64,000 bases of DNA from DATKZS01 sp035527835 [NCBI: bacterium] (GCA_035527835.1 DATKZS010000196.1:16419-80418); one strand, 5' to 3'. Shown: positions 42,660 through 54,129, numbered from the stretch's first letter. The notes: generated from the letters alone by a model not told the origin. Translations and numbers: made by a program.

Positions 42660-42778
42660 AGGGATTTTAAGCGCAAAGGCGCAAAGAACGCCAAGAATCA
42701 GCAGGAAAAAATCCGGTGCATCCTGTAAATTCCGCTCTTCCTTTGCATTCTTTGCGCCTTTGCGCTTAAAAAAGAAGC
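42660..42778. repeat. Stem-loop minisatellite, GCGCAAAGGCGCAAAGAACGC unit
   Basis: Left arm AAGCGCAAAGGCGCAAAG, right arm CTTTGCGCCTTTGCGCTT, long interrupted loop. It lies between two convergent genes and could serve as a bidirectional terminator, though only short T runs follow. Confidence 0.85.
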
Positions 42779-42821
42779 TCAACTCAAGGACCAGCCATCA
42801 TTCCCTTCACCACGGCCCTGC

Positions 42822-44041
42822 TCACTCATAGCGCAGGGCCTCGATGGGATCGAGCTTGGCCGCGCGCCAGGCCGGGTAGAACCCGAAGAAGATTCCGACC
42901 ATTCCCGAGAAGATAAGCGCGAGCAGGATGTAGGCCGGGCTCACCAGCACCGGCCAGCCGGCGGTGCTCGACAAGATTTTGGCCGCCCCGATGCCGAGCA
43001 GGATGCCGATGATCCCGCCGATCCCGGACAGCACCATGGCCTCGACCAGGAACTGCATCAGGATGTCCCGCCGCCTGGCCCCCACCGCCATGCGCAGCCC
43101 GATCTCGCGCGTGCGCTCGGTCACGGAGACCAGCATGATGTTCATGATTCCGATGCCGCCCACCATCAGGGAGATGGAGGCGATGACCGTGAGCAACAGT
43201 GTCATTACCCGGGACACCTGGGTGATGGTGGAGGTGACCTCGGTCATGTCCATGATGGAGAAGTCGTCTTCGGCGCCCGGGGCCAGGTGGTGCCGCTGCC
43301 GGAGCAGCGCGGTGATGTCGTCGGTGGCCTGGTCCAGGACCTTCATCGAGCTGAGCTTGACCATGATCTGGTCAACGTCGTTGAACTGCGAGTTCTGCAG
43401 CACGTGCCGGCAGGTGGTCCACGGGATCACGATGGTGTCGTCCTGGTCCATTCCAAACGCCGCGGTCCCCTTCGGAGCAAACACCCCGATCACCCGGAAA
43501 GGCATGTTGCCGATCCGGATGGTCTCGCCGATCGGGTCCTCGTCGTTGAAAAGCTGCTTGACCACCGTCATCCCCAGCACCGCCACCCGCGAGCTGATCG
43601 TAACCTCGGAATCCATGAAAAAACGGCCCGCCAGCAAACTCCAACTGCGAATTTCCGGATACGACGGAGCAACGCCCTGAATCTGCGTCGCCCAGTTCAT
43701 GTCCTGGTAAATAACCTGCCGGCCCGTGCGCTCCAGCGGCGTCACCGCCGCGACGTAAGGGCTTTCCTTGAAGATCGCCTCCGCATCCTCCGCCGTCAGC
43801 GTCCGCGAGCTGCCCGCGCCGCCGTGCATGCCCCGCATCATCGAGCTGCCGGGAAAGATGATCATCAGGTTGTTGCCCAGGCTCTTGATCTGGTCCTGGA
43901 TCATGACCGTGGCGCCCTGGCCCACCGCCATCATCGCGATCACCGCCGCGATGCCCACGATGATCCCCAAGGTCGTCAACAGCGAGCGCACCTTGTTGCG
44001 CACCAGCGCCCGCATCGCCACCCGGAGCGTCGCCCACACGT

Positions 44042-44045
<4 letters not shown>
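42822..44045 (-). CDS. macB: MacB-type ABC permease (FtsX fold)
   Basis: 407 residues: N-terminal TM with NKVRSLLTTLGIIVGIAAVIAMMAVGQGA, large periplasmic MacB-PCD domain (about 45-250), and three C-terminal TMs with ERTREIGLRMAVGARRRDIL. This mechanotransmission transporter class pushes substrates through TolC. The ATPase is a separate gene upstream with an ATGA overlap. Substrate is unknown; last gene of the efflux operon. Confidence 0.92.
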
Positions 44046-44713
<668 letters not shown>

Positions 44714-44714
44714 G

Positions 44715-45947
44715 TCAGTGCGCCACCCTGCGCACGTTGCGCGACGGCATCTGCGGCATGAACGGGTTCACCTGCTGGTTGCCCTCCCCCGCCTCCACCA
44801 TCCCGACCACCACCTGCTGACCCGCGGTGAGGCCGGGACCCGACACCTCGGTAAACGAGCCGTCGCTGATGCCCGTCGTCACCCTGACCTCGGAAAGGCC
44901 CTTGTCCGCAAGCACATAAATCTTGTGCCCGTGCTCCACGGAACGGCCTTGCTCGCCCGCGCCCGCCCAGGGCACGCCCGCGGCCTCTCCCTGCGCCGCG
45001 GGGCGGAAACGCAGCGCCGCGTTCGGGACCTTGAGCACGTCCTCGTGCCGCGCCACCTCGACCGAGACGTTGGCCGTCATCCCCGGCAAGAGCTTGCGCT
45101 CCGGGTTCTCGGCCGTGATGATCACCGTATAGGTCACCACGTTCTGCACCGTGGTCGCGTTGATCCGCACCTGCGTCACCTCGCCGTGGAAGGTCTGGTC
45201 GGGGAAGGCGTCCACCGTGAACGACACCGGCTGGCCATCGGCCGCCTTCCCGATGTCGGCCTCCGGGATCGCCGCCTCCACCTGGACATGGCTCAAGTCC
45301 GTGGCGATCACGAAGATGGTCGCCGCGGCCAGGCTCGCCACCACGGTCTGGCCCTCGCTCACGTTGCGCGCCACCACCACTCCGTTGACCGGCGACTTGA
45401 TCACCGTGTAGCTCAGGTCCGCCTGCGAAAGACGCAACTGCGCCTGGGCCTGGTCCACCGCCGCCCGTGACTGCTTGAGCTGCGCCACCAGCACGTCGCG
45501 GCTGGCCACGTCCGCGTCCAGCTCCGAGAGCGAGATCAGGTTCCGGGGCAGGAGCTGGCGGTCGCGCGCAAGCTCCTTCTCCGCCTTCCAGAGCTGCGCC
45601 TTGACCTGCTGGACGTCGGCCCTGCTCCGTACCACGTTGGCCTGGTCCTGGGCCACCCGGGCCTCGTAAACCGTGGGGTCTATCTGCGCCACCGTCTGGC
45701 CTTCCCGGACCTCCGAGTTGAAATCAACGTAGAGCTTGCTGATCCGGCCCGTCACCTGCGTGCCCACCTCGACCTGCTTGATGGGCTGGACCGTGCCGGT
45801 GGCCTTGACCGTCTGCACCACCAGGCCCTTCCCCACCGCCGCCACGTTGTAGCCAAGACCGCCGTTCCCGTCGCGCCACAGCCGCCACGCCCCCAGCGAA
45901 CCCACCGCCACCACCGCCACCGCGGCATAAACCCAACGCCGTTTCAT
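44715..45947 (-). CDS. macA: MacA-like periplasmic adaptor (HlyD/RND family)
   Basis: 410 residues: N-terminal TM, lipoyl half-motif (VGTQVTGRISKLYVDFNSEVREGQTVAQID), long alpha-hairpin (about 95-165), second lipoyl half (SPVNGVVVARNVSEGQTV), beta-barrel and membrane-proximal domains. It bridges the ABC pump and TolC. Overlaps the tolC-like stop by ATGA. The C-terminus ends with a basic Arg-Arg-Val-Ala-His. Confidence 0.92.
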   Translation of the reverse strand: MKRRWVYAAVAVVAVGSLGAWRLWRDGNGGLGYNVAAVGKGLVVQTVKATGTVQPIKQVEVGTQVTGRISKLYVDFNSEVREGQTVAQIDPTVYEARVAQDQANVVRSRADVQQVKAQLWKAEKELARDRQLLPRNLISLSELDADVASRDVLVAQLKQSRAAVDQAQAQLRLSQADLSYTVIKSPVNGVVVARNVSEGQTVVASLAAATIFVIATDLSHVQVEAAIPEADIGKAADGQPVSFTVDAFPDQTFHGEVTQVRINATTVQNVVTYTVIITAENPERKLLPGMTANVSVEVARHEDVLKVPNAALRFRPAAQGEAAGVPWAGAGEQGRSVEHGHKIYVLADKGLSEVRVTTGISDGSFTEVSGPGLTAGQQVVVGMVEAGEGNQQVNPFMPQMPSRNVRRVAH

Positions 45948-47332
45948 GGCTCATTTCCCCCGGTAATATGCTGAATCTGCGCCACCGCGGCCAGGTAATC
46001 GAACCGCGCCTGCACCTCTTGCGCCCGCGCGTTGCTGAGGCTCGTCTCCGCGTCCGTCAAATCCACGGCCGACGCCCGGCCGATCCTGTAAAGCTCGGTC
46101 ACCAGCTCCAGGTTGTCCTGGGCCTGGCCCACCACCTGCTCCGTGAGCTCCATCCGCCTCTTCGCGTCCTCCAACTGCGCCTGGGCCTGCTTGAGCTGCA
46201 CGAAGATCTGCTGCTCCAGCTCCGACTTCCGAGCCCGGGCCGACCGCAGCGCCGCCGCCGCCTGGTCCACCGAGTTCACCTTCCGAAACCCGCTGAACAG
46301 GTCCAGCGAGATGAGCGGGCCCACCGCCCAATTCCACGTCAGCGGAAAATCGCTCCCGTTCCAGGTATAGCCCGCGCCCAGCGTCAGCTTCGGCGCCAGG
46401 TCCGCGATCGAGTAATCAACCCCCGCCGACGCCGCCCTCTCCTGCTCCATGAGCGCCAGCAGGCTCGGGTTGTGCGACCGCGCCTCATCCATCAGCGCGT
46501 CAAACGCCACGCTGTACTCCGTCACCGCCGGCTCCGTCACTATAAATCCCGGGTCTTCGGCCAGCCCCATCGCCTGCGCCAGCGCCGCGCGCGAGGTCTT
46601 CACCGCGTTCTCCGCGCTGATCACGTTGAGCCGCGCGTTGCCCAGGTCCACCTCCGCCTTGGTCAGGTCGTACCGGATCCGCCGCCCCACCTCCACCAGG
46701 GCCCGGGTCTGCTCCAGGTGCGCCTCGAACTCTTTCTCCGTGTCCCGCGCCACCACCAAGAGCGCCTGCGCCTTCGATAAATCGTAATACGCCTGCCGCA
46801 CCAGAAACGTGACGTCGTTCGCCGCGGACCGCAAATTCTGTTCCGCCGCCAGCTTGTTCGCGCCCGCCTGCCGCACCAGCGCCGACGTCCGCCCGAAGTC
46901 CAACAGCAACTGGTCCAGGTTCACCCCCGCGCTGTACGAATCTTCCGAGTCGTTGCTCGGAGAAGGCGCGCCCGGCGCCGAAGAGTTCTGCGTGGTCCGC
47001 TCGTACTGGGCCTGCGACCTTACCGTCGGCAGATACCCCGACACCGCGTCCTGAGCCCGGCTCCGGGCAATCGCCAGGTTCTCCTGGGCCACCACCATTT
47101 GCGGATGATATTGAAGCGCGAGCTCCACCGCCCGCTCGGCCGTGAGCTCCGTGCCCGCCGAAAGCCCGGCCTCCGCCGCCGTAACCGTCCGCTCGCCCGC
47201 CGGCGCCCGGCTCGCGTCCTGCGCCAGACGGGCGTTCTTGATCTGCGTACAGCCTCCGCCCGCCGCCAGCACCAGCGCCAGGATGACGCGCAACCCGGCC
47301 GCCCGCCCGGACCTTTCTTTCCTCGCCTTCAT
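45944..47332 (-). CDS. TolC-family outer-membrane efflux lipoprotein
   Basis: About 462 residues: N-terminal signal with a lipobox-like GGGC (Cys28), then two TolC/OEP repeats with long coiled coils (ELALQYHPQMVVAQENLAIARSRAQDA, LDLFSGFRKVNSVDQA in shorter pieces). It forms the outer-membrane and periplasmic exit duct for the MacAB-like pump. The start at 47332 is preceded by GGAGAG; an ATG at 47416 would add a non-signal N-terminus. Confidence 0.9.
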   Translation of the reverse strand: MKARKERSGRAAGLRVILALVLAAGGGCTQIKNARLAQDASRAPAGERTVTAAEAGLSAGTELTAERAVELALQYHPQMVVAQENLAIARSRAQDAVSGYLPTVRSQAQYERTTQNSSAPGAPSPSNDSEDSYSAGVNLDQLLLDFGRTSALVRQAGANKLAAEQNLRSAANDVTFLVRQAYYDLSKAQALLVVARDTEKEFEAHLEQTRALVEVGRRIRYDLTKAEVDLGNARLNVISAENAVKTSRAALAQAMGLAEDPGFIVTEPAVTEYSVAFDALMDEARSHNPSLLALMEQERAASAGVDYSIADLAPKLTLGAGYTWNGSDFPLTWNWAVGPLISLDLFSGFRKVNSVDQAAAALRSARARKSELEQQIFVQLKQAQAQLEDAKRRMELTEQVVGQAQDNLELVTELYRIGRASAVDLTDAETSLSNARAQEVQARFDYLAAVAQIQHITGGNEP

Positions 47333-47484
47333 TGCTTCTCTCCTCGCACTGCCGTCCCTGCCACTATCCGCATGAGGGTTCTTTCCTATACTTTTGAGAA
47401 ACATGGTTTTCTTCACTCCCCTTTTCTTCTAATGAAACAATATTTCTTCCTCAGCGTTCTCCGCGTCTCTGCGGTTTTATAAAA

Positions 47485-48096
47485 CTATTTGCTACCAACA
47501 GCCACGCCGTGCAGAAAAAAGTCCGCGTGCAGCGCGGCCTCTTCCTCGATCGGAGTGTTCTCGTCTCTCATCATCCGCTCCATCACCAGCGCCACGCTCG
47601 ACATCACGAACATGGCCGCCGCCTTCTCCGGCGGCAGGGGGCGGAACATGACCTGCTTTACGCCCTCATCGTAAACACGACTGATCTTAAGTATAAGCAC
47701 TTGTTGCCGGTCACGCCCTTTGGGGTGCATCCGCGGGCCGGAAAGTTCCGGGTCCAGAAGCACCCGGAAGAACGCCCGGTTCTCGTCAAAATATTTCAGC
47801 ACGCACAGGACCACGTCCCTGAGCCGCTGGTCCGGGGCCGCCCCCGAACCCAGAATCTTGTCTATCTCCTTGTCCAGCGGGTCAAGGCTGCTCCTGACCG
47901 CGTAACGCAAAAGATCGTCCTTGTCCTTGAAATAGTTGTAGAGCGTGCCCTTCGCCATCCCCGCCGCCTGCGTCACCCGCTCCATGGTCAGCTTCCGCCA
48001 ACCCTCCTCCACCAATATCTGTATCACCGCCCGATGCAGCGACTCCTTCATCATCGCGTGCCACATCTCTTTTCTTTCTTCCTGCGGATTCACCAT
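47485..48096 (-). CDS. TetR-family regulator of the efflux operon
   Basis: About 203 residues. The HTH lies at about 37-58 (MERVTQAAGMAKGTLYNYFKDKDDLL), followed by an all-helical ligand domain. It is first of the tetR-tolC-macA-macB operon and probably represses it until an effector binds. The ATG at 48096 follows AAGGGGATC; longer starts would overlap the operator-like palindrome. About 150 bases separate it from tolC and include CGTTCTCCGCGTCTCTGCGG, a half copy of a hairpin word family. Confidence 0.88.
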   Translation of the reverse strand: MVNPQEERKEMWHAMMKESLHRAVIQILVEEGWRKLTMERVTQAAGMAKGTLYNYFKDKDDLLRYAVRSSLDPLDKEIDKILGSGAAPDQRLRDVVLCVLKYFDENRAFFRVLLDPELSGPRMHPKGRDRQQVLILKISRVYDEGVKQVMFRPLPPEKAAAMFVMSSVALVMERMMRDENTPIEEEAALHADFFLHGVAVGSK

Positions 48097-48110
48097 GTGA
48101 TCCCCTTGAA

Positions 48111-48124
48111 TGACCATTCGGTCA
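48111..48124. promoter_or_regulatory. Operator-like palindrome TGACCATTCGGTCA
   Basis: Perfect inverted repeat TGACC-N4-GGTCA in the leader of the tetR gene, between its promoter and start codon. Its core matches the palindrome at 54106-54117 upstream of the other TetR gene. Extra TGACC/TGACT half-sites lie nearby. Confidence 0.6.
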
Positions 48125-48162
48125 TAAATTGACCATTTATTCATTATACGAACATAATAGTC

Positions 48163-48191
48163 ATTTTATTTACTCTTTAGTCATTTGTCAA
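48163..48191 (-). promoter_or_regulatory. Sigma-70 promoter for tetR-tolC-macAB
   Basis: Minus strand TTGACA, 17-bp spacer, TAAAAT. A TATAAT at 48148-48143 is an alternative -10 with a weaker -35. Confidence 0.65.
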
Positions 48192-48240
48192 GCCGAAAAG
48201 TTCACCGAATTTTACAATAAGCAGGGAGGTTCTCAGAAAA

Positions 48241-48322
48241 AAGGATCGAGGATCGAGGAGCGAGGATCGAGGGGGTCCGCAAAATATCCTCGATTCTCGC
48301 TTCTCGCTCCTCGCTTCTTTTC
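48241..48322. repeat. Stem-loop minisatellite, GGATCGA unit
   Basis: Left arm of GGATCGAGGATCGAGGAGCGA, which is tandem 7-bp words, right arm CGATTCTCGCTTCTCGCTCC, which is complementary. Located upstream of the efflux operon promoter. Confidence 0.8.
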
Positions 48323-48421
48323 ATAATTTCCGGGCGCCGCCTCGCGACATGAGCGACTGCGCCCGAGAGTGGATCATTCTCGAGTCCGCGAGCAGGTGCT
48401 CTTAAGCCGGAAGAACCAATT

Positions 48422-48895
48422 TTATTTCGGCTCGCGGAAGGAGCCGTTGGCCATGGGGATGGCGAGGAGGGACTCGATTTTTTCGAGGACGGCGTCGCGC
48501 TCGTCTCCCCGCATCTGTTCGCGGACTCGGGCGGCGAGGATGTCGAGGACCTGGGCGAAGGTCGCGGGTCCCTTGTTATTGAGGTCCGGGGGGATGTGGG
48601 GCTTGAGGTCGGTGGTGACGTCGGAGAGGGGGAAGGCGGCGTCGAGGAGCTTGTGGTCCTTGACCAGGGCCTCTCCGCGGGCGCGGAGGCGGACGAGGTG
48701 GATCTGGGGGTACACGGCCTCGACGGGGTAGCTGGTGGAGAGCTGGATAAAGCCCTTCTCTTCGAGGAAGAAGAGGTTCTTGAAGATGTCGCGGGCGTCG
48801 GCGGCGAGGATCCCGACCAGCTCCTTGAACTTGACGGTGCCCTCCTTCCGGGTGAGCACGTCGAGGACCTTGCGGCTTAATTCGTTATTGGTCAC
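48422..48895 (-). CDS. Small winged-helix protein of unknown family
   Basis: 157 residues. The first ~70 look like a winged helix (LSRKVLDVLTRKEGTVKFKELV, then IFKNLFFLEEKGFIQL with wing YPVEAVYPQIHLVRL). The rest is helical with no recognisable motif. GTG start at 48895 lies 11 bases inside the end of the chemoreceptor gene, so its translation is coupled to it. It may regulate the receptor locus or couple to its output. Confidence 0.65.
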   Translation of the reverse strand: MTNNELSRKVLDVLTRKEGTVKFKELVGILAADARDIFKNLFFLEEKGFIQLSTSYPVEAVYPQIHLVRLRARGEALVKDHKLLDAAFPLSDVTTDLKPHIPPDLNNKGPATFAQVLDILAARVREQMRGDERDAVLEKIESLLAIPMANGSFREPK

Positions 48896-51161
48896 GGTTT
48901 CCCTCCTTGGCGTTTGGCGGCGCGGGGGCGCCGTCTTGTTCAGGTCCCAATAATGCGCCGAGCTCGTCGCCCAGGCGGCGGAGCTCGGAGATCGAGCTCT
49001 CCATTGACTTGGCGGCGGCGGCGAATTTTCCGGCGACCTCCCGGACCTCGCCCAAGGCGGCGGCGAGATGGTCGGTGGCGGTGGTCTGCTGGTTGGAGGA
49101 CAGGGCGATTTCCTGGGCGGAGCGGGCGGTCTCTCCGGCCCAGTGGACGATGCTCTGGAAGGATTCGGAGGCGTGGTCGGTGAGCTTGAGCGCGGCTTTG
49201 ACTTTCTTCTCCCCCTCCTCGGTGGCGATGATGGCGGAACCGGTGGCGGCCTGGAGCTCGTTGAAAATGTTCTTGACGTCCTTGGTTCCGGACATGGTCT
49301 GCTCGGCCAGCTTCCTCATCTCGGCGGCGATGATGCCGAACCTATCCCCGGCGTCGCCCACGGCGGAAGCCTCGATGGAGGCGTTCAACGCGATCATGTT
49401 GGTGCGCTCGGAGATGCCGCGGATGAAGTCGAGGATGCCCTCGATGCGCATGGCTTGCTCCTGGAAGTTGAGCATCTTGAAGGCCACGTCATTGGCGCGG
49501 GCCATGGCCATGTTCATTCCGGAGACGACTTCCTGGAGCTGGTTCTGTCCGGAGTGGCAGGAGGAGAGGGTCTGTCCGGCGACCTGCTCGACGTTGGAGG
49601 CGTTCTCGGCGATGACGCGCAGGGTGGCGGCGATCTCTTCGGAGGTGGTGGAGATCTGGTGGAGACTGGCGGCCTGCTCGGATGCCCCGGCGGCCTGGCT
49701 GGAGGCAGCGCCGGCAATGTTGCCCACGATGCGGGCCAGGTTGGCGAAGGCGGCGCGGACGGTGGCGATGCTCCGTTCGCCTCGTTCCATCTGCTCGCCG
49801 AGGATGGCGCTCATGCGGTTAAAGGAGAGGGCGAGGGCCCCGATCTCGTCGTCGCTCTGCAGCGGCGCCGGCTTGGGCGCGGAGCCGCGCGAGACCCGGT
49901 CCATGACGGAGCGCAGCTCGGCGATGGGCTCGCTGATGTCGAGGGTGAGCCAGAAGGCGTAAAGGATGACGATGAGGATTAGAATGCCGATGCAGGCCGC
50001 GAGGAACCGGTTGGAGAGCGCGCGCCTCCGGGCCTGGTCCGGGCCGAGCGGCTTGAGACTGATGATGGCGCCGGGATGGAGCCCTCCCGGGAGCGGCTCG
50101 CGGCGGAGCACGACCCAGCGCGGCGCGGCGGAAGCGGCGCCGATCAATTCACTGATCCAACCGAGCGCCTCCGGTCCCATCGGCAGCGGCGCCTCCTCGG
50201 GAAGCGGGATGAGGCCGGTGATGACGCGGGCGATGCCTGCCCGGAACGGGTTTGTTGATTCCCACTCGGCGAGGCCCAGGAGGCGGGGATGGGAGTTGAC
50301 GACGGCGAGGTCCGCGGCGGAGATGTTTCCGGCCCCGCCCGCCGGCTTGCCCTCGAAGTCCACGACGAACGGCTGGAGCGCATAGGAGGCGTTCTCCTCC
50401 CCGGGCAGGGCCGGGACCGCGCCGTTTCCCTTCCTGATCAGGCCGGCGACGCGCTCGATGGACTCGTTGGCGGCGGCCAGCGCCGCATCGAGCGGTCCGC
50501 GCTCGCGCCAGAACCAGGTCTGGGACCCGAAGGACAGGGCCACCGCGGCCAGGATGATGGCGATGCTGGCCATCAGCTTGAGCCGGATGGAGATGGTGCG
50601 GGGTACCTCGAAACCGGCGGGGAGGCTTGACGAGACGCTCTCCAGCACCGGGCGGATGATGGCGCGGGCGCGGAAGTAAAATACGACGGAGGTGCTGAGT
50701 CCGAGCAGCGCGGAGCAGGGAAAGGCGATGACGGCCTGCCGGGCGGTCACGGCGCCGTGTCCCGTCATCCACCAGGCCACCGCCACCGCGCCGCCGATCC
50801 ATATCGCCGCGGAGATGAACATGGCCTGCGCCGGGAACACGAACAGCTTGCGCCACAGCATCGCGGCCCGCTCCGGGGCCATTTTCCCGCCGGAAAAACA
50901 TTCCCGGAGCAGTTGATATATCGGGCGGTAGGCGGCGAGGCCGGCGATGAAATCGAGCACCAAGAGCACCGGGATGAGCCAGAGCCCGCCGACCACCATC
51001 TCGGCCACCTGGTCGGGCCCGAGCTGCAACCCGACCTCCAAATAGATCAGGCAGAGCAGCGCCCCCAGCAGGGCCAGGTTGGAGGCGTCAAAGCCCAGGC
51101 GGACCATGAGCACAATCCCGGACGAGTTTCGCACGTTGCTCTTGTCTGTCTCCGGCGGCAT
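48885..51161 (-). CDS. Methyl-accepting chemotaxis-type receptor
   Basis: 758 residues. The N-terminal half has about six hydrophobic segments in two groups (about 25-75, 110-170) and a further TM pair bracketing a periplasmic domain (about 200-385). A HAMP domain follows (SEPIAELRSVMDRVSRG), then the cytoplasmic coiled coil with signalling tip GISERTNMIALNASIEASAVGDAGDRFGIIAAEMRKLAE read in pieces; the tip is divergent but keeps the Glu, Asn and Ala positions. The polytopic N-terminal module is unusual. It senses an unknown signal and would control a CheA kinase. No che genes lie near. Confidence 0.85.
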   Translation of the reverse strand: MPPETDKSNVRNSSGIVLMVRLGFDASNLALLGALLCLIYLEVGLQLGPDQVAEMVVGGLWLIPVLLVLDFIAGLAAYRPIYQLLRECFSGGKMAPERAAMLWRKLFVFPAQAMFISAAIWIGGAVAVAWWMTGHGAVTARQAVIAFPCSALLGLSTSVVFYFRARAIIRPVLESVSSSLPAGFEVPRTISIRLKLMASIAIILAAVALSFGSQTWFWRERGPLDAALAAANESIERVAGLIRKGNGAVPALPGEENASYALQPFVVDFEGKPAGGAGNISAADLAVVNSHPRLLGLAEWESTNPFRAGIARVITGLIPLPEEAPLPMGPEALGWISELIGAASAAPRWVVLRREPLPGGLHPGAIISLKPLGPDQARRRALSNRFLAACIGILILIVILYAFWLTLDISEPIAELRSVMDRVSRGSAPKPAPLQSDDEIGALALSFNRMSAILGEQMERGERSIATVRAAFANLARIVGNIAGAASSQAAGASEQAASLHQISTTSEEIAATLRVIAENASNVEQVAGQTLSSCHSGQNQLQEVVSGMNMAMARANDVAFKMLNFQEQAMRIEGILDFIRGISERTNMIALNASIEASAVGDAGDRFGIIAAEMRKLAEQTMSGTKDVKNIFNELQAATGSAIIATEEGEKKVKAALKLTDHASESFQSIVHWAGETARSAQEIALSSNQQTTATDHLAAALGEVREVAGKFAAAAKSMESSISELRRLGDELGALLGPEQDGAPAPPNAKEGNRDQ

Positions 51162-51201
51162 GACGGGTCAATGTTAGCACCCGGTGGGGAGGGATTCAAT
51201 C

Positions 51202-51276
51202 GAGGTTTGAGGTTTGAGGTTTGAGGTGTGAGGTTTGAGGTGTGAGACCGCAGGCCTCAAGCCCCACGCCTCACGC
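51202..51276. repeat. GAGGTTT tandem repeat with complementary CCTCAAG tail
   Basis: Five GAGGTTT/GAGGTGT words, then a CCTCAAGCCCCACGCCTC block in the complementary sense. Belongs to the AAACCTC word family. It abuts the 3' end of the YkgJ-like gene. Confidence 0.75.
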
Positions 51277-51615
51277 CTTCCCGTGGAGGGCGCAGAGCTC
51301 GGATGATGCGGGCGGGTAGTCGCGGCAGATGATGGGCTTGGTGTCGTGGATGGCGCAGAGGGAGTGGCCGTCGGGGCCGTGAGTTAGGAAGGCGCAGCGG
51401 GTGAAGCGCTCGCCGGTGTCTATGTGATACGCGCCGTCGTCGTCGCAGGTCACGTGCCAGCGCTCCCAGTCGAGGCGGCTGAGGATGTCGCGCCTTCCCT
51501 CCCGCTCCCAGCGCTGTTCGTCGGCCTCGTCCACGTACAGCGCGAAATAAGGGCCGCAGCAGTGGCCGCACATCATGCAGGCGGGAGGCTTGCGGGTCAG
51601 GTCCGATTCAGCCAT
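51271..51615 (-). CDS. YkgJ-family CxxCxxCC metal-chelating protein
   Basis: 114 residues with the family cysteine pattern CMMCGHCCG at the N-terminus, then RCAFL, LCAIHDTKP and ICRDYP: eight conserved cysteines. YkgJ/UPF0153 proteins bind zinc or iron-sulfur clusters; molecular role unresolved. The ABC ATPase gene ends 16 bases upstream, so it may be co-transcribed. The ATG follows a weak ribosome site. Confidence 0.85.
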   Translation of the reverse strand: MAESDLTRKPPACMMCGHCCGPYFALYVDEADEQRWEREGRRDILSRLDWERWHVTCDDDGAYHIDTGERFTRCAFLTHGPDGHSLCAIHDTKPIICRDYPPASSELCALHGKA

Positions 51616-51631
51616 GGTTCGATTCCGGAGC

Positions 51632-52389
<758 letters not shown>

Positions 52390-52393
<4 letters not shown>

Positions 52394-53931
52394 CGGTAGT
52401 CCTCCACCTCGACCTTGAGCCGCCCCACCACCTGCAGCAGCTTGTACATCTGGTCCAGGCCGCCCTCCACCATTTTGACGTGGGTGGCGTCCGCCGGGTT
52501 CTGGCCGAAGGTCGGGTCCACCGAGACCCAGGCGCCGTTGCCCTCGGGGTCGGCCAGCCAGACCTCGACCCAGGCGTGATAATAAAAGCCCTCCAGCATC
52601 TGCTGGTCCGAGTAAACAATGCCGGACACGGTGCGGGCCGGGATGCCCAGCGACCGGGCCAGGGCCACGAACAGGACCGTGTGCTCCTTGCACGCCCCCT
52701 TCTTCTGGTCCAGCACCTCCAGCGCCGACGGGATGCTCATGACCATGGAAGGCTCGACATTCTTCGCGACCCACGCCGCCAGCCGGTCGGTGGCGGTGAC
52801 GGCGTCGGCGGCGCCTGCCGCGGCTTTGAGAGCGGCTTTTTTGACCTGGGCGTTGTCGCTCTGGATGAAGGCGGTGGGCGCGAGCCACTGGTAGAAAAGC
52901 GTGGCGTCATCGGGGAGCGACGCCGTGACGGGCAGGGCGTAGCCGGTCGCGGGCATGGCGTTTTCCAATTTGATCTCGACGGTGGATCCGGCGACGGCCT
53001 GGCGTCCGGGGCTGGCGAGGTCCAGGTTGTCGAGGGGCGCGCCGGTGAGCCTTGCCTTCATGTAGGTTATGGACCGGGGCTCGATGAGCGCGGTGTTGGA
53101 TGGCACCATGAGGGTGACCAGGACGTCCACGGCGCCGGCCTTTTCCCAGTCCACGTCGAGGGCCTTTTCTTGACCCTCCGAGATCATGGTGAATCCGGAG
53201 CCGGGATGGTACTCCTTGACCACCTCGGCGTCCTGCTTCGAGACCCAGGCGTACTCGCTCTGGCCGGCCACCGCGATCTCGGCCTTGAAGCAGGGGACCA
53301 CGGTGTCGCCGATCTTCAGGTCCTCGTCCCCCGTCACCTTGACCGTCACCGGCAAATCCTTCTGCGACATGGGATCGAACATGGAGAGCGAGAACTCGTC
53401 GCCGATCTTGGCCTTGGTCATGGCCTGCTGCAACTGCCATTGCATTTCCAGGGTCGGCGGATGCTCGAAATGCAGGGTGTGCCGGATCTCCTGTCCGGCG
53501 GTGGTGATGACGAGGTCGAGGTCATTGCCGTCGCGGTGGCCGCGGGCCTTGATGTCCATGAAGTCGGAGAGGGCCTCGAAGCCCAGGTCGCGCAGCGTAT
53601 AGTCGGGATCGAGCCGGCCCTGCAGGTCAATGCTGATGCGCTGGGCCGTGTCCATGAGCTTGAGCTCGATCCGGGTCTTGCTCCACAGCTCGAAGCCGGC
53701 ATCGGTCTGGCGCAGGCGGGAGAAGGCATAGCCGATCTTGGTGCGGCCCTGGTAAATGCCCATCCACTGCTCGCGGTCCCAGCCGGCGGCCTTCGGCCCT
53801 TGGGTGATGACCACCGGCGCGCTCTTCAGCCGGCTCCGGGCGAAGAACGCGCCCATGGCCGCGGCCCACGCGCCGAGGACCGCGATGATGATGATGGTCA
53901 AGAGCCGGGATTTCTTGTCAGACTTCGCCAT
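52390..53931 (-). CDS. Transglutaminase-like membrane-anchored protein
   Basis: 513 residues. N-terminal TM (about 10-30), then a large beta-rich region to about 320, then the transglutaminase-like core with triad Cys414 (KGACKEHT), His452 (YHAWVEVW) and Asp472 (VDPTFGQ). Bacterial relatives act as periplasmic cysteine proteases or amidases. The ABC ATPase is translationally coupled downstream. A TetR gene is divergently placed and could control it. Confidence 0.87.
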
Positions 53932-54105
53932 GTCGCCTTTTACACGTCCCGCCTTTAATAATAGCAGATAACCACTCCGGCAAGGAATTGCGCGGACGCG
54001 GTTATTGTTTTGATGAGCCGCGGGCGGGGGCGGATTCGGGTTTTTCGACGCGGCGGGGCAAGAGGTTTGACAGCCGCGCTCTCATGAATTAAGTTGTTTT
54101 ATCCA

Positions 54106-54117
54106 GACCAATCGGTC
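54106..54117. promoter_or_regulatory. Operator-like palindrome GACCAATCGGTC
   Basis: Inverted repeat GACC-N4-GGTC, 13 bases before the TetR start and within the divergent spacer to the transglutaminase gene. A possible TTGACA (54067-54072) with a weak -10 lies just upstream. Same core as 48111-48124. Confidence 0.55.
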
Positions 54118-54129
54118 CGGGCTTTAGCC

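Noticed and set aside
42649-42831. 60-codon plus-strand open frame
   Set aside because: It is a translation of a hairpin repeat of the GGCGCAAAG type.
52480-53958. 492-codon plus-strand frame
   Set aside because: Opposite the transglutaminase gene, which has an intact catalytic triad.
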